Positions 32,632 to 42,072 of a stretch of DNA of 64,000 nt are shown one piece after another; within the stretch, counting starts at the first letter, position 1; each line of letters begins with the position of its first letter. The translations under genes and the position numbers were made by a program. The DNA is from Legionella quinlivanii (lineage in GTDB: Bacteria; Pseudomonadota; Gammaproteobacteria; Legionellales; Legionellaceae): positions 248,001 through 312,000 of the forward strand of contig NZ_MVJN01000006.1 in NCBI RefSeq assembly GCF_003265995.1, read 5' to 3'. The notes beneath the pieces were generated by a model, which did no database searches, was not told the origin of the DNA, and saw only the letters and a program-made list of their open reading frames with translations.

Positions 32632-33677
32632 AAAAACTGTTACTCATTGATCGGGATGGAACTCTGGTGGAAGAGCCTGAAGATTTTCAGGTAGACCGGT
32701 TTGAGAAAGTTAAACTTTTGCCTGATGTGATCCCTTCTCTGCTTCGTTTACAAAAGGCAGGGTATCAGTTCATCATGATCACGAATCAGGATGGCCTGGG
32801 AACTGACAGTTTCCCGTTGCCAGACTTTGAGCGGTGTCAGAATTTCATCCTGGATTTATTTTTATCACAGGGTATTCGCTTTCAGGACATCCTCATTTGC
32901 CCACACAAAGAGGAGGATGCTTGTTTTTGCCGTAAACCCGCTATTGGGTTAATGACTGAATTTCTTAAAAATAATGAACTGGATCAAACGAGCTGGATGG
33001 TAGGCGACCGTGTAAGCGATCGTCAATTTGCAGAAAATCTCGGTATTGGCTTTTTGGAGGTTAACAAACATCAAAGCTGGCCGGAAATTGTTAATCTCAT
33101 TCTGGCAAGAAAGGCCCGGATTGAACGGCGTACGCGTGAGACAGCGATAGAGATGGGCCTGACTCTTGACTCGGATAACAATATTTCGATAAATACGCCT
33201 ATTCCCTTTTTCTCTCACATGCTGGAGCAGGTTGCCAAACATGGCGGATTTGCCTTGCAACTGAATGCCTTGGGCGATACAGAAGTGGATGAGCACCACT
33301 TGATTGAAGACACTGCCTTAGTCTTGGGCGACGCACTGCGTGAAGCATTAGGCGATAAGCGAGGAATTGGCCGCTATGGATTTACCCTGCCAATGGATGA
33401 AGCTCTGGCCGCTATTGCCATTGATTTGGGCGGAAGATCCTATTGCCGCTTTGAAGCATCGTTTACCCGGGAATTTGTAGGCGGGATGGCTACCGAAATG
33501 GTTCCCCACTTTTTTCATTCCTTAGCCGCAAGCCTTAGAGCAAGCATTCATATAAAAATCACCGGTGAAAACCATCACCATATGATAGAAGCCTGCTTTA
33601 AAGCCTTGGGCCGCGCATTAAGACAAGCCTGTGCCCGAATAGACAATGACTTACCTTCGACCAAGGGGATTTTATGA
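32628..33677 (+). CDS. hisB: HisB, bifunctional histidinol-phosphatase/imidazoleglycerol-phosphate dehydratase
   Basis: The N-terminal HAD phosphatase half (about residues 1-160) shows [13 protein letters not shown] with the nucleophilic Asp, and the zinc-binding [14 protein letters not shown]. The C-terminal dehydratase half (about 165-349) has the metal-binding His clusters [14 protein letters not shown] and [17 protein letters not shown]. This fused form is typical of gammaproteobacteria and catalyses the sixth and eighth steps. It overlaps hisH by 4 bases. Confidence 0.97.
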   Translation: MKKLLLIDRDGTLVEEPEDFQVDRFEKVKLLPDVIPSLLRLQKAGYQFIMITNQDGLGTDSFPLPDFERCQNFILDLFLSQGIRFQDILICPHKEEDACFCRKPAIGLMTEFLKNNELDQTSWMVGDRVSDRQFAENLGIGFLEVNKHQSWPEIVNLILARKARIERRTRETAIEMGLTLDSDNNISINTPIPFFSHMLEQVAKHGGFALQLNALGDTEVDEHHLIEDTALVLGDALREALGDKRGIGRYGFTLPMDEALAAIAIDLGGRSYCRFEASFTREFVGGMATEMVPHFFHSLAASLRASIHIKITGENHHHMIEACFKALGRALRQACARIDNDLPSTKGIL

Positions 33678-34273
33678 TTGCGGTACTGGATATCTGTGGG
33701 AACAATCTGGCTTCGTTGAGTAACTCACTGGCCCGACTGGGTTATGACTATACACTCACCCACAATCCAAAGAAAATTGAACAGGCCAGTCACTTAATAA
33801 TTCCTGGCGTTGGCACTGCTTTATCCGGTATGAATGCCTTGATTCAATACGGGCTCGTTGATCTAATCAGAGAACTTCAGCAACCCGTTCTGGGAATTTG
33901 TCTCGGTATGCAGTTACTTTATGAATACAGTGAAGAAGGCAAGGTGGAATGCCTGGGCCTGCTTCCGGGAAAAGTGAGCAGTTTTTTTCCACAGAAAGGC
34001 TGTCCAGTCCCTCATATGGGTTGGAATTCTATAAGCTGGTTGCAGAAGTCTCCTCTTCAGCAACAGCTTCCCCAAGAGACATTTCTGTACTTTGTGCATA
34101 GTTATGCCCGATTTATTGACAAAAATAATGAGCACACGATAGCCAGCTGTGACTATATACAGCCCTTCTCTGCGATTGTGCAGCAGGGAAATAAAGTAGG
34201 GATGCAGTTTCATCCGGAAAAATCAGCAGAAGCCGGCTTACAGTTACTTGATAACTTTTTAAGGATGCAATAA
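33674..34273 (+). CDS. hisH: HisH, imidazole glycerol-phosphate synthase glutaminase subunit
   Basis: This class I glutamine amidotransferase of 199 residues supplies ammonia to HisF. The catalytic Cys is in [17 protein letters not shown] (about residue 77), and the His and Glu are in [17 protein letters not shown] (about 180-183). The oxyanion segment [10 protein letters not shown] is present. Its TAA shares a base with the hisA ATG (TAATG). Confidence 0.97.
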   Translation: MIAVLDICGNNLASLSNSLARLGYDYTLTHNPKKIEQASHLIIPGVGTALSGMNALIQYGLVDLIRELQQPVLGICLGMQLLYEYSEEGKVECLGLLPGKVSSFFPQKGCPVPHMGWNSISWLQKSPLQQQLPQETFLYFVHSYARFIDKNNEHTIASCDYIQPFSAIVQQGNKVGMQFHPEKSAEAGLQLLDNFLRMQ

Positions 34274-35007
34274 TGAATATTATTCCTGCCATCGATTTAC
34301 AACAAGGGCAATGCGTCCGTTTGCGTCAGGGCGAGTTTTCAAAGACCACAATTTATCCACAAACAGCTTTGCAATTGGCAAGTCTTTATCGCCAAAAAGG
34401 AATGACTCGTTTACATCTGGTGGATTTAGACGGCGCACGCTCGGGCTGTATGGAACAGCTTGAATTAATGACCAGCCTTTTATCCTCCGGTTTAATTTTA
34501 CAGGCAGGTGGTGGAATTCGCTCGCTTGAAACAGTAAAGCAATGCCTTGATGCCGGAATTCATAACATCGTTCTGGGGAGTCTGGCGGTTCACGATCCCG
34601 ATTTAACGCGAGCGATTATCCGATTGGCCGGTGGCGGCCGAATTGTGCTGGCATTAGATATTCGCTGGAGCAATAACCTGCCCTTGCTTACCAGTCACGG
34701 CTGGCAGCAACCCACGGCGATTAGTCTTTGGGATCTCGTTGAGGCTTATTCGGATATGGACATTCGTGAAATTCTTTGTACGAATGTGCAGTGCGACGGC
34801 ATGATGCAAGGCCCTGATTTTTCCCTTTACCAGCAAGCAATTGAACGATTCCCGCAAATTCAGTGGCAGGCCTCTGGTGGAATTCGTGGCGCGGATGATC
34901 TGAAGCGCTTGGCAGATATGGGATTGTCAGCCGCCATTCTCGGGCGAATGCTTTATGAAACCGATTTTGATTTATCCAGTTATTCCGAGGGAGTTTTGCT
35001 ATGTTAA
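34273..35007 (+). CDS. hisA: HisA, ProFAR isomerase
   Basis: This (beta-alpha)8 barrel isomerase opens the ribose ring in the fourth step of histidine synthesis. It has 244 residues. The catalytic Asp is in [20 protein letters not shown] (about residue 8), phosphate-binding loops are AGGGIRSLE and SGGIRGADD, and the second acid is expected near ALDIRW. It overlaps hisF by 7 bases. Confidence 0.95.
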   Translation: MNIIPAIDLQQGQCVRLRQGEFSKTTIYPQTALQLASLYRQKGMTRLHLVDLDGARSGCMEQLELMTSLLSSGLILQAGGGIRSLETVKQCLDAGIHNIVLGSLAVHDPDLTRAIIRLAGGGRIVLALDIRWSNNLPLLTSHGWQQPTAISLWDLVEAYSDMDIREILCTNVQCDGMMQGPDFSLYQQAIERFPQIQWQASGGIRGADDLKRLADMGLSAAILGRMLYETDFDLSSYSEGVLLC

Positions 35008-35768
35008 CCAAACGCCTTATTCCCTGTCTGGATGTATGTAATAATCAGGTTGTTAAGGGGGTTCAATTCAGAAATCATCGAATTATTGGCGATATACTGC
35101 CCTTGGCCAGCCACTATTCACAGTCCGGTGCCGATGAGCTGGTATTTTATGATATCACGGCCAGCAGTGAAGATCGCGCAGTCTCTTTAGACTGGATTGA
35201 AGCAATCGCCAAAACAATCAATATTCCCTTTACTGTTGCTGGCGGCATCCGTACACTGGATAAAGGGCGAGCTATTTTAAATGCGGGAGCAGATAAACTC
35301 TCTATCAACAGCCCGGCTTTGGAAAGACCGCAATTAATCAATGAATTGAGTGATCAATTTGGAAAGCAATGCGTTGTTATCGGGATCGATAGCCAGTGGA
35401 TTGACGATGATTACTATGTATTCCAATACACAGGCAATCCGGACAAAACATTGAATTCAAGGCGCAAAACCCTGGATTGGGTGAAGGAAGTTCAGGCAAG
35501 AGGTGCTGGAGAAATTGTATTGAATTGTATGCAATCGGACGGTGTAAAAAAAGGCTACGACATTCACCAGTTGCAAAAGCTCAGAGAAGCAATTCATGTT
35601 CCATTAATTGCTTCTGGCGGAGCAGGTGCGGCTGACGATTTTATTGCTGTATTCAAAGAAGCTCAAGTTGATGGAGCGCTCGCAGCGTCTATCTTTCACG
35701 ACAAAATTGCAAGTATACAGGAAATCAAATGCTTGCTTGCGGAAAATAATATCGAGGTTAGATTATGA
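35001..35768 (+). CDS. hisF: HisF, imidazole glycerol-phosphate synthase cyclase subunit
   Basis: HisF pairs with HisH and makes imidazole glycerol phosphate plus AICAR. It has 255 residues in a (beta-alpha)8 barrel. The catalytic acids are in [18 protein letters not shown] (Asp about 11) and VVIGIDSQW (Asp about 130). Phosphate loops are [10 protein letters not shown] and [10 protein letters not shown]. It overlaps hisI by 4 bases (ATGA). Confidence 0.97.
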   Translation: MLTKRLIPCLDVCNNQVVKGVQFRNHRIIGDILPLASHYSQSGADELVFYDITASSEDRAVSLDWIEAIAKTINIPFTVAGGIRTLDKGRAILNAGADKLSINSPALERPQLINELSDQFGKQCVVIGIDSQWIDDDYYVFQYTGNPDKTLNSRRKTLDWVKEVQARGAGEIVLNCMQSDGVKKGYDIHQLQKLREAIHVPLIASGGAGAADDFIAVFKEAQVDGALAASIFHDKIASIQEIKCLLAENNIEVRL

Positions 35769-36394
35769 ATCATATTGATAATACATTATTAGACTGGGAA
35801 AAAATGAATAATCTGATTCCCGCCATAATTCAACATGCCAATAACGGTGATATACTGATGTTAGGTTATATGGACCCTCAGGCACTTGAAATAACCCAGG
35901 TTACCAGAAAGCTGACTTTATACAGCCGAAGCAAACAACGTATATGGCGTAAAGGGGAAAGCTCGGGTAATTCAATGGATGTCATCTCACTGGCTGTAGA
36001 TTGTGATGGCGATAGTCTTTTAGTTCAGGTTATTCCAACAGGACCTGCCTGCCATCTTGGTTATTCAAGCTGTTATAAACCAGTGACCACGGCAAAAATC
36101 AACTTTCTCGCCTGTCTCGCTGACATCATTCAAACGCGTGGCGACCAGCAGGAAGGGATTAGTTATACTGCCCAACTGGTTCAATCCGGCGTGCCTCGAT
36201 GCGCTCAAAAGGTGGGCGAAGAAGCCGTTGAAACAGTGATTGCCGCAGTAGAAGGCCATAAAGACGCAGTCATCGAAGAAACAGCAGATTTACTATTTCA
36301 TGTTCTGGTACTGCTCAAAGCCTGCGAGCTCGATCTCTACCAGGTCATTGATTGTTTACAGCAACGACATATGCCCATCATTCAACAAAAGTAG
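35765..36394 (+). CDS. hisI: HisIE, bifunctional phosphoribosyl-AMP cyclohydrolase/phosphoribosyl-ATP pyrophosphatase
   Basis: The N-terminal HisI part (about 1-115) has [20 protein letters not shown], the [16 protein letters not shown] motif and the zinc-ligand cysteines in [12 protein letters not shown] and CHLGYSSCY. The C-terminal HisE part (about 120-209) has the MazG-like [31 protein letters not shown]. The fusion catalyses the second and third steps. It is the last gene of the operon. Confidence 0.97.
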   Translation: MNHIDNTLLDWEKMNNLIPAIIQHANNGDILMLGYMDPQALEITQVTRKLTLYSRSKQRIWRKGESSGNSMDVISLAVDCDGDSLLVQVIPTGPACHLGYSSCYKPVTTAKINFLACLADIIQTRGDQQEGISYTAQLVQSGVPRCAQKVGEEAVETVIAAVEGHKDAVIEETADLLFHVLVLLKACELDLYQVIDCLQQRHMPIIQQK

Positions 36395-36407
36395 TTATAC
36401 AAATTAA

Positions 36408-36596
36408 ACCTAGCCTGGCTAGCCACACCCTAGGTTCACTACCATTAAGTCAAGCTCAACTGTATATTAAATTGTCATCCCCGCGAAGGCGGGGATCTAC
36501 CTCTGAACTAGCTATAATGCCGGACAAGCAATGGATTCCCGCCTTCGCGGGAATGACAAATTCCTTAACTTAATGGCAATGCACCCCAGGCTACGT
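36408..36596. repeat. 189-bp nested inverted-repeat element between hisI and mfd
   Basis: Three nested pairs are visible. The outer pair is ACCTAGCCTGG (36408-36418) and CCAGGCTACGT (36586-36596). The middle pair is CCATTAAGT (36442-36450) and ACTTAATGG (36568-36576). The inner pair, from TTGTCATCCCCGCGAAGGCG to GCCTTCGCGGGAATGACAAA (36472-36560), is of the widely found 'GTCATTCCCGCG' type. Related pieces occur at 5738-5935. The element fills most of the 269-base gap and could terminate the his transcript. Confidence 0.75.
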
Positions 36597-36663
36597 GGAT
36601 ATTTTCGTTCATCCCTTATCTTGTAGTATACTTTCAACCCTCAAATAGTCTTGATCGTGATTT

Positions 36664-39600
36664 ATGCAAAACGCCATACTCCAATATCCATCTGTTGACC
36701 GAAAACAAAACTGGGGAAGCCTTCATGGCTGCAGCTTGTCACTTGCCCTGTCGGAATACTGCCTGAATGAACCCGGGGTTAAATTACTTATCACCCCTGA
36801 TACTCTGACGGCCAATCAACTCATGTCAGAGTTGCGTTTTTTCCTCGGACAATCGAATTGTGAACTGCTTTATTTTCCTGACTGGGAAACCCTGCCCTAT
36901 GATTTATTTTCTCCCCATCAGGATATTATTTCGGAACGCCTGCTCACATTAAACCGCTTGCAGCAGGCCAGTAAGGCGATTGTTATCGCATCAGCCTCAA
37001 CGCTGATGCACAGGCTTTGTCCTCCGGCATTTCTGCATCAATATGCGTTTGCGCTGAAACAGGGCCAAACACTTGATCTGGGCCATTTCAGAAGCCAGCT
37101 GCAAAATGGCGGCTATCATTCGGTCAATAAAGTATTAGAGCATGGGGAATACGCGGTTCGCGGTTCGATTATTGACATGTATCCAATGGGCAGCAATTGC
37201 CCATTCCGCATTGAATTATTCGATGATGAAATTGAAAGCCTTCGTCAGTTTGATACTGAATCGCAGCGAACGATTGCCAAGGTTGATCGAATTGAAATTC
37301 TTCCAGCCAGAGAATTCCCGCTTAATGAAGCCAGCATCACCCTGTTTCGCAGAAATTTTCGGGAACAGTTTTCGGGTAATCCAAGTCAATGCCCTGTTTA
37401 TGAAAGCGTCAGCAATAGCCAATATCCCTCCGGTATCGAATATTATCTGCCTCTTTTCTTTGAGAAGACGGCCACTTTTTTTGACTATTTACCAGAAAAT
37501 GCAAGTATTTGTCTTATACAGAATATACCCGACGAAGCGGAGCGATTCTGGCAGGAATTAAAACTGCGCTATGAGCAGCGCCGCTATGATATCAGCCGAC
37601 CCATATTGCCCCCCGAACAAATGTTTATTACCCCCACGGATCTCCTGACTCAGGTGAATACGCATCAGCAATTACGCGTCAGGCATCAGGCAGTTGATAG
37701 AAAAGGAGCGGTATATAACTTCAAGGTGAAAGAAGCCCCCGCTCTTCCTGTTCAACGTCAGTCACCACAGCCTTTACATCGTCTACGCGAATATCTCAGC
37801 CAACCCGACCGCCGTCATTTAATTGTGGTGGAGAGTGCTGGCCGTCGGGAAGTCCTTTTAGATTTGCTAAGGCAAACCGGGATTAGTGCAAATCAGCTTA
37901 GTGACTGGCAATCATTCGTCAACAGTGAAGAGTTGATTAATATTACAACTGGTCCTTTGATTGAAGGAGCAGAACTTTTAGACCCGCAAATCGCTATTAT
38001 TGTCGAAGCCCAGCTTTTCGGTGAACAGGCCATCCCCCAGCGCCGGAGTACGCAAAAAACAGTCGATCCGGATTTGATTATCCGGGATTTATCAGAGTTA
38101 CGTCTTCATGCGCCGGTGGTGCACATTCAGTTTGGAGTCGGGCGTTACCAGGGGCTTAAAACACTCGAAACCAATGACAGTATTAACGAATTCCTGGTCT
38201 TATCCTATGCCGGTGATGATAAAATATATGTTCCAGTCACCTCTTTACATCTGATTAGCCGATACACTGGCATGGATAGTGAGCATGCCCCGCTTCATAA
38301 ATTGGGCAGCGACCAGTGGCAAAAAGAAAAGAAAAAAGCGGCAGAAAAAATTCACGATGTGGCTATTGAATTGCTCGATATTTATGCCAAACGTGAAGCG
38401 CAGCCCGGATTTGTGTATGAGTTTGATTCCCTTGAATATCAACGTTTTGCCAGTGGATTCCCGTTTACAGAAACTGTTGATCAGTTAAATGCAATCAATG
38501 AAATTATCAAGGATATGAAATCTCCAAGGCCAATGGACCGCCTGATATGCGGCGATGTGGGTTTTGGGAAAACAGAAGTTGCCATGAGAGCCGCTTTTCT
38601 GGCGGTTCAGAACAACAAGCAAGTCTGTGTCCTCGTTCCAACAACGCTTTTGGCGGGTCAGCATTTTGAAAATTTCCGTGATCGCTTCGCCGATTTTCCA
38701 GTCAACCTTGAATTACTTTCCCGATTTCGCAGTACTAAGGAATCCAATCAGGTTATAGACGGATTAAAATCCGGAAAAATTGACATCGTTATTGGCACGC
38801 ACAAACTGTTCTCCAAGGACATTAGTTTCAAAAATCTGGGCTTATTAATTATTGATGAAGAGCATCGATTCGGAGTCAAACAAAAAGAGCATATTAAATC
38901 GCTTCGCACCCATATCGATATTTTATCCATGACGGCAACCCCAATACCAAGAACCTTAAACATGGCGATGGGAGGGATCCGTGATATTTCGCTGATTGCA
39001 ACCCCGCCCGCCAAACGACTGGCTATCAAAACGTTTTGGCAGGAAAAGCAGACATCTGTTTTACGCGAAGCTATCTTGAGGGAAATACTGCGTGGCGGCC
39101 AGGTTTACTTTCTGCACAATAACGTACAGACAATTGATAAAACGGCTGAGGAATTGCAGGAAATGATTCCGGAAGCAAAAATCCGCACCGCTCATGGACA
39201 GATGAGGGAAAGAGAGCTTGAAAAAATAATGTCTGATTTCTATCATCATCGCTTTAACGTACTGGTATGCACGACGATCATAGAAACCGGTATTGATATT
39301 CCCACGGCGAATACGATTATTATCGATCGGGCTGATAAATTTGGTCTGGCACAATTACATCAGTTAAGGGGCCGAGTCGGCCGCTCGCATCATCAGGCCT
39401 ATGCCTATTTGTTTACTCCCAATGAAAAGCTGCTGACTCCCGATGCGGTAAAACGTCTGGAAGCTATCGTGTCACTGGAAGATCTCGGTGCCGGTTTTAC
39501 ACTGGCTACTCATGATCTGGAAATCCGCGGCGCAGGCGAACTGTTAGGTGAAGAACAAAGCGGCAATATGCATGCGGTAGGCTTTCATCTGTTTATGGAA

Positions 39601-40110
39601 ATGCTCGACAAGGCGGTTAGCGATTTAAAATCCGGAAAAACTCCGGAACTGGGCGGGCCTATGCAGCAAGGACCTGAAATTGATCTCCGTTTAAGCGCGA
39701 TTTTGCCTGAAGAGTATATTGCTGACATCCACACTCGTCTGATTATGTACAAACGGATTGCCAATGCAGGCGATAAAGAGCAATTGCGTGATCTGCAGAT
39801 TGAAATGATCGACCGCTTTGGGCTGCTTCCTCCTCAAGCCAAATATTTATTATGGGTCACCGAATTGAAGCTTATAGCGGGCGAGTTGGGGATTAATAAA
39901 ATATATGCAGCACAGCAGCAAGGTAAAATTGAGTTTGGAGAAAATCCCAGAATCAATACTGGAGTGCTTATTAATCTCATTCAGGTTCATGCCAAACGCT
40001 ATCAGCTTGAAGGCCCCTCCAGGCTCAAGTTTACACTGGATAGTGAAAGCCATGAGGAACGAATTCTCGAGATTAAGGATTTGTTATTGAGGTTGGGTAA
40101 TGAGGGGTGA
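36664..40110 (+). CDS. mfd: Mfd, transcription-repair coupling factor
   Basis: Mfd removes stalled RNA polymerase and recruits UvrA to the lesion. It has 1148 residues, the full family length. It has an N-terminal UvrB-like module (about 1-330, FFPDWETLPYDLFSPH is characteristic), then the RNA-polymerase-interacting domain near 470-540 (HIQFGVGRYQGLKTLETN). The RecG-like translocase has Walker A GDVGFGKTEVAMRAAF (about 632-647), Walker B IIDEEHRFGVKQKEH, ATPIPRTLNM and the TRG segment RGRVGRSHHQAYAYLF. A TRCF C-terminal domain ends it. The ATG is 53 bases from the his-mfd repeat element. Confidence 0.97.
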   Translation: MQNAILQYPSVDRKQNWGSLHGCSLSLALSEYCLNEPGVKLLITPDTLTANQLMSELRFFLGQSNCELLYFPDWETLPYDLFSPHQDIISERLLTLNRLQQASKAIVIASASTLMHRLCPPAFLHQYAFALKQGQTLDLGHFRSQLQNGGYHSVNKVLEHGEYAVRGSIIDMYPMGSNCPFRIELFDDEIESLRQFDTESQRTIAKVDRIEILPAREFPLNEASITLFRRNFREQFSGNPSQCPVYESVSNSQYPSGIEYYLPLFFEKTATFFDYLPENASICLIQNIPDEAERFWQELKLRYEQRRYDISRPILPPEQMFITPTDLLTQVNTHQQLRVRHQAVDRKGAVYNFKVKEAPALPVQRQSPQPLHRLREYLSQPDRRHLIVVESAGRREVLLDLLRQTGISANQLSDWQSFVNSEELINITTGPLIEGAELLDPQIAIIVEAQLFGEQAIPQRRSTQKTVDPDLIIRDLSELRLHAPVVHIQFGVGRYQGLKTLETNDSINEFLVLSYAGDDKIYVPVTSLHLISRYTGMDSEHAPLHKLGSDQWQKEKKKAAEKIHDVAIELLDIYAKREAQPGFVYEFDSLEYQRFASGFPFTETVDQLNAINEIIKDMKSPRPMDRLICGDVGFGKTEVAMRAAFLAVQNNKQVCVLVPTTLLAGQHFENFRDRFADFPVNLELLSRFRSTKESNQVIDGLKSGKIDIVIGTHKLFSKDISFKNLGLLIIDEEHRFGVKQKEHIKSLRTHIDILSMTATPIPRTLNMAMGGIRDISLIATPPAKRLAIKTFWQEKQTSVLREAILREILRGGQVYFLHNNVQTIDKTAEELQEMIPEAKIRTAHGQMRERELEKIMSDFYHHRFNVLVCTTIIETGIDIPTANTIIIDRADKFGLAQLHQLRGRVGRSHHQAYAYLFTPNEKLLTPDAVKRLEAIVSLEDLGAGFTLATHDLEIRGAGELLGEEQSGNMHAVGFHLFMEMLDKAVSDLKSGKTPELGGPMQQGPEIDLRLSAILPEEYIADIHTRLIMYKRIANAGDKEQLRDLQIEMIDRFGLLPPQAKYLLWVTELKLIAGELGINKIYAAQQQGKIEFGENPRINTGVLINLIQVHAKRYQLEGPSRLKFTLDSESHEERILEIKDLLLRLGNEG

Positions 40111-40138
40111 GCGTGACCTGGTTATCTACCCATCACCC

Positions 40139-40212
40139 CTACGCCCTGCGGCTTGTCCGCAGGGTCCAGTGTTCCTCTATGAGTCTTCTGGATGCCTCGG
40201 ACAAGCCGAGGC
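40139..40212. repeat. Intergenic hairpin repeat, copy 1 (mfd/acyl-CoA ligase)
   Basis: CTACGCCCTGCGGCTTGTCC followed by GCAGG forms a hairpin (CCTGCGG/CCGCAGG). A shared stretch TATGAGTCTTCTGGAT follows, then a second hairpin GCCTCGGACAAGCCGAGGC. The loop-and-stem GGCTTGTCCG of the first is complementary to CGGACAAGCC of the second. The same first half occurs at 47964-48020. Both copies lie between convergent genes, so a role in termination is likely. Confidence 0.75.
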
Positions 40213-40270
40213 ACGTAGCGAGTTAGGCGGCTGTAGGATGGGGAAAGGAGATAAGCCTGAACCGTTTGGC

Positions 40271-41935
40271 TTACTCCCAGATCACCGACTGCCTTTCCTT
40301 AATCGCTCTTTTTATCAAAGGCTGGTAGTTCGCTTCAATCGTTCTTCTTTTGATCTTTAAGGTCGGCGTCAGGCAGCCATTTTCCGGGGTCCAGGGATAT
40401 TTGCTGATTAGAATATGGCTAATTTTCTCATAACTGGCCAAGTCAGTATTTACAGAGTGTAATATTTTCTCAAGCTGTTCCTTAATCCACTCCGGAGGTT
40501 TCTGCTGACCTGTCTCATTTAATGTGATTATCAGCACATTGCTGGGCAGTTCTCGCCCAACAAGGCAGAGTTGTTCAATGAAGCAGCTTTCGCTAAAACG
40601 TTCCTCTATTGGTCCTGGCGCAATAAACTCCCCTTTCTGATTTTTAAAATTTTCCGACAAACGGCCGAGAATTTTAACGCGCAATGAGTTATCTATTTCA
40701 GCAATATCACCTGTACAAAGCCAGCCATCAGTCGTTAGAGAACGTACAGTGGCCTCTGGATCATCATAATATTCTTTCATTAAACATGGCGACTTTATTA
40801 ACAGTTCTTCATTTTCACCAAGCTTTACTTCCACCTTTAATCTTGGGCTTCCCACATAGCCCGGCCGTCTTTCAGATAACTCTGATAATGTAGCATAAGC
40901 AAGATTTTCCGTTTGCCCATAGCCTTCCTGGATAGGAATATTTAAATCGTCAAAAAATTTAATAATTGAAGCGGGTAAATGAGAAGCGCCCGAGAAACAG
41001 TTATAACATCGTTCCAGCCCTAATTGGTGTCGGATTTTTTTCTTGATAAAATAAGAAAGTATGGGAATTTTCAAGATCAGGCGCAATTTGTCAGGCGAGG
41101 CTTTTTGTTCTATTTTCTGCTGGAAAACTCCCCATATTCTGGGTACTGCCGTAAAAAGACTGGGCTTTATTTCACGAAGATTTTCAGCAAATTTGTCCAG
41201 ACTCTCAATAAAAGACACATCACAGGGAATACTCACACTACCGAGCTCAATAGCTGTTCGTTCATATACGTGAGCCAATGGTAGATAAGAAACCAGATGA
41301 TAATGATTTAATTTACGAACGCGTGCCAGATCGTCAGGGAATAACGCCAGGTAATTACCGATAATTTCATGTGTGTAGACAGAGCCTTTGGGAAGCCCCG
41401 TTGTGCCTGACGAATAAATGATCGTAAATAAATCCTCTGGCTGCGGTAAAACAACTTCCTGTAAAGGTTCTTTTCTTAATATCTCATCCCAGGATATACA
41501 GTTGCTCAGATTGGGATGATAATTAAAAGAAACGCAGGTAAATTGATTGGAAATGTATTCTCTGGTTTTTTTATGGTTATCCAGTTTGCCAATAAAAACC
41601 AGCTTCACGCCGGCGTGATTTAATACAAAATCAATACTCTCTTTGTGCTGATTTGCAAAAAGCGGTACGCTCACCATTCCAGCTAAAGAAATACCAAAAT
41701 CACTAATGAACCATTCCGCACAGTTTTTTGAAAAAATAGCCACTCGATCGCCTGGGTTTAAGCCCGCATCCTGTAAAAAACGCGCAACCTGCCGGGCCTG
41801 CCGCATCGTTTGCTGCCAGGTATATTCATGCCATTGATCATCGCGTGGCTGACGAAGATAGATGCGATCACCAAGGCGCTTCTCATTATCGAGAAGATAT
41901 TGGTTTATCAAACATCCTGTATCAGTAGCTGTCAT
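40271..41935 (-). CDS. AMP-binding long-chain acyl-CoA synthetase-like ligase
   Basis: This ANL-superfamily acyl-CoA ligase of 554 residues activates fatty acids with ATP and CoA. The P-loop is FTIIYSSGTTGLPKGS (about residues 170-185), the adenine motif is QEGYGQTENLAYATL (about 335), the hinge is DGWLCTGDIAEI (about 400-411), and the A10-like lysine region is FKNQKGEFIAPGPIEE. The FAA1/FadD-like KAKPSLF...PRIWGVFQQ segment suggests long-chain acyl substrates. The start is the ATG at 41935 with AGGA 6 bases upstream, two codons inside a TTG-initiated frame. It is convergent with mfd. Confidence 0.9.
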   Translation of the reverse strand: MTATDTGCLINQYLLDNEKRLGDRIYLRQPRDDQWHEYTWQQTMRQARQVARFLQDAGLNPGDRVAIFSKNCAEWFISDFGISLAGMVSVPLFANQHKESIDFVLNHAGVKLVFIGKLDNHKKTREYISNQFTCVSFNYHPNLSNCISWDEILRKEPLQEVVLPQPEDLFTIIYSSGTTGLPKGSVYTHEIIGNYLALFPDDLARVRKLNHYHLVSYLPLAHVYERTAIELGSVSIPCDVSFIESLDKFAENLREIKPSLFTAVPRIWGVFQQKIEQKASPDKLRLILKIPILSYFIKKKIRHQLGLERCYNCFSGASHLPASIIKFFDDLNIPIQEGYGQTENLAYATLSELSERRPGYVGSPRLKVEVKLGENEELLIKSPCLMKEYYDDPEATVRSLTTDGWLCTGDIAEIDNSLRVKILGRLSENFKNQKGEFIAPGPIEERFSESCFIEQLCLVGRELPSNVLIITLNETGQQKPPEWIKEQLEKILHSVNTDLASYEKISHILISKYPWTPENGCLTPTLKIKRRTIEANYQPLIKRAIKERQSVIWE

Positions 41936-42022
41936 TTTCAATCCTTGAAAAATCTCTATATACAGCTAGAAGTATAGTCGAATGAATGACCAGGGCGCTA
42001 AAGTCAAGACACTATAGCTAAG

Positions 42023-42072
42023 GCAGTGAAATTATCCTGATAATAATTTCACTGCTCTCTCATCAGGATAAT
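42023..42072 (-). terminator. Overlapping alternative hairpins after the alliinase-like gene
   Basis: GCAGTGAAATTAT (42023-42035) pairs perfectly with ATAATTTCACTGC (42043-42055), a 13-bp stem with a 7-base loop. Separately, ATTATCCTGAT (42031-42041) pairs with ATCAGGATAAT (42062-42072) over 11 bp. The two stems share bases, so they exclude each other or form a pseudoknot. They begin at the stop codon of the alliinase-like gene on the minus strand. No long U tract follows. Confidence 0.6.
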
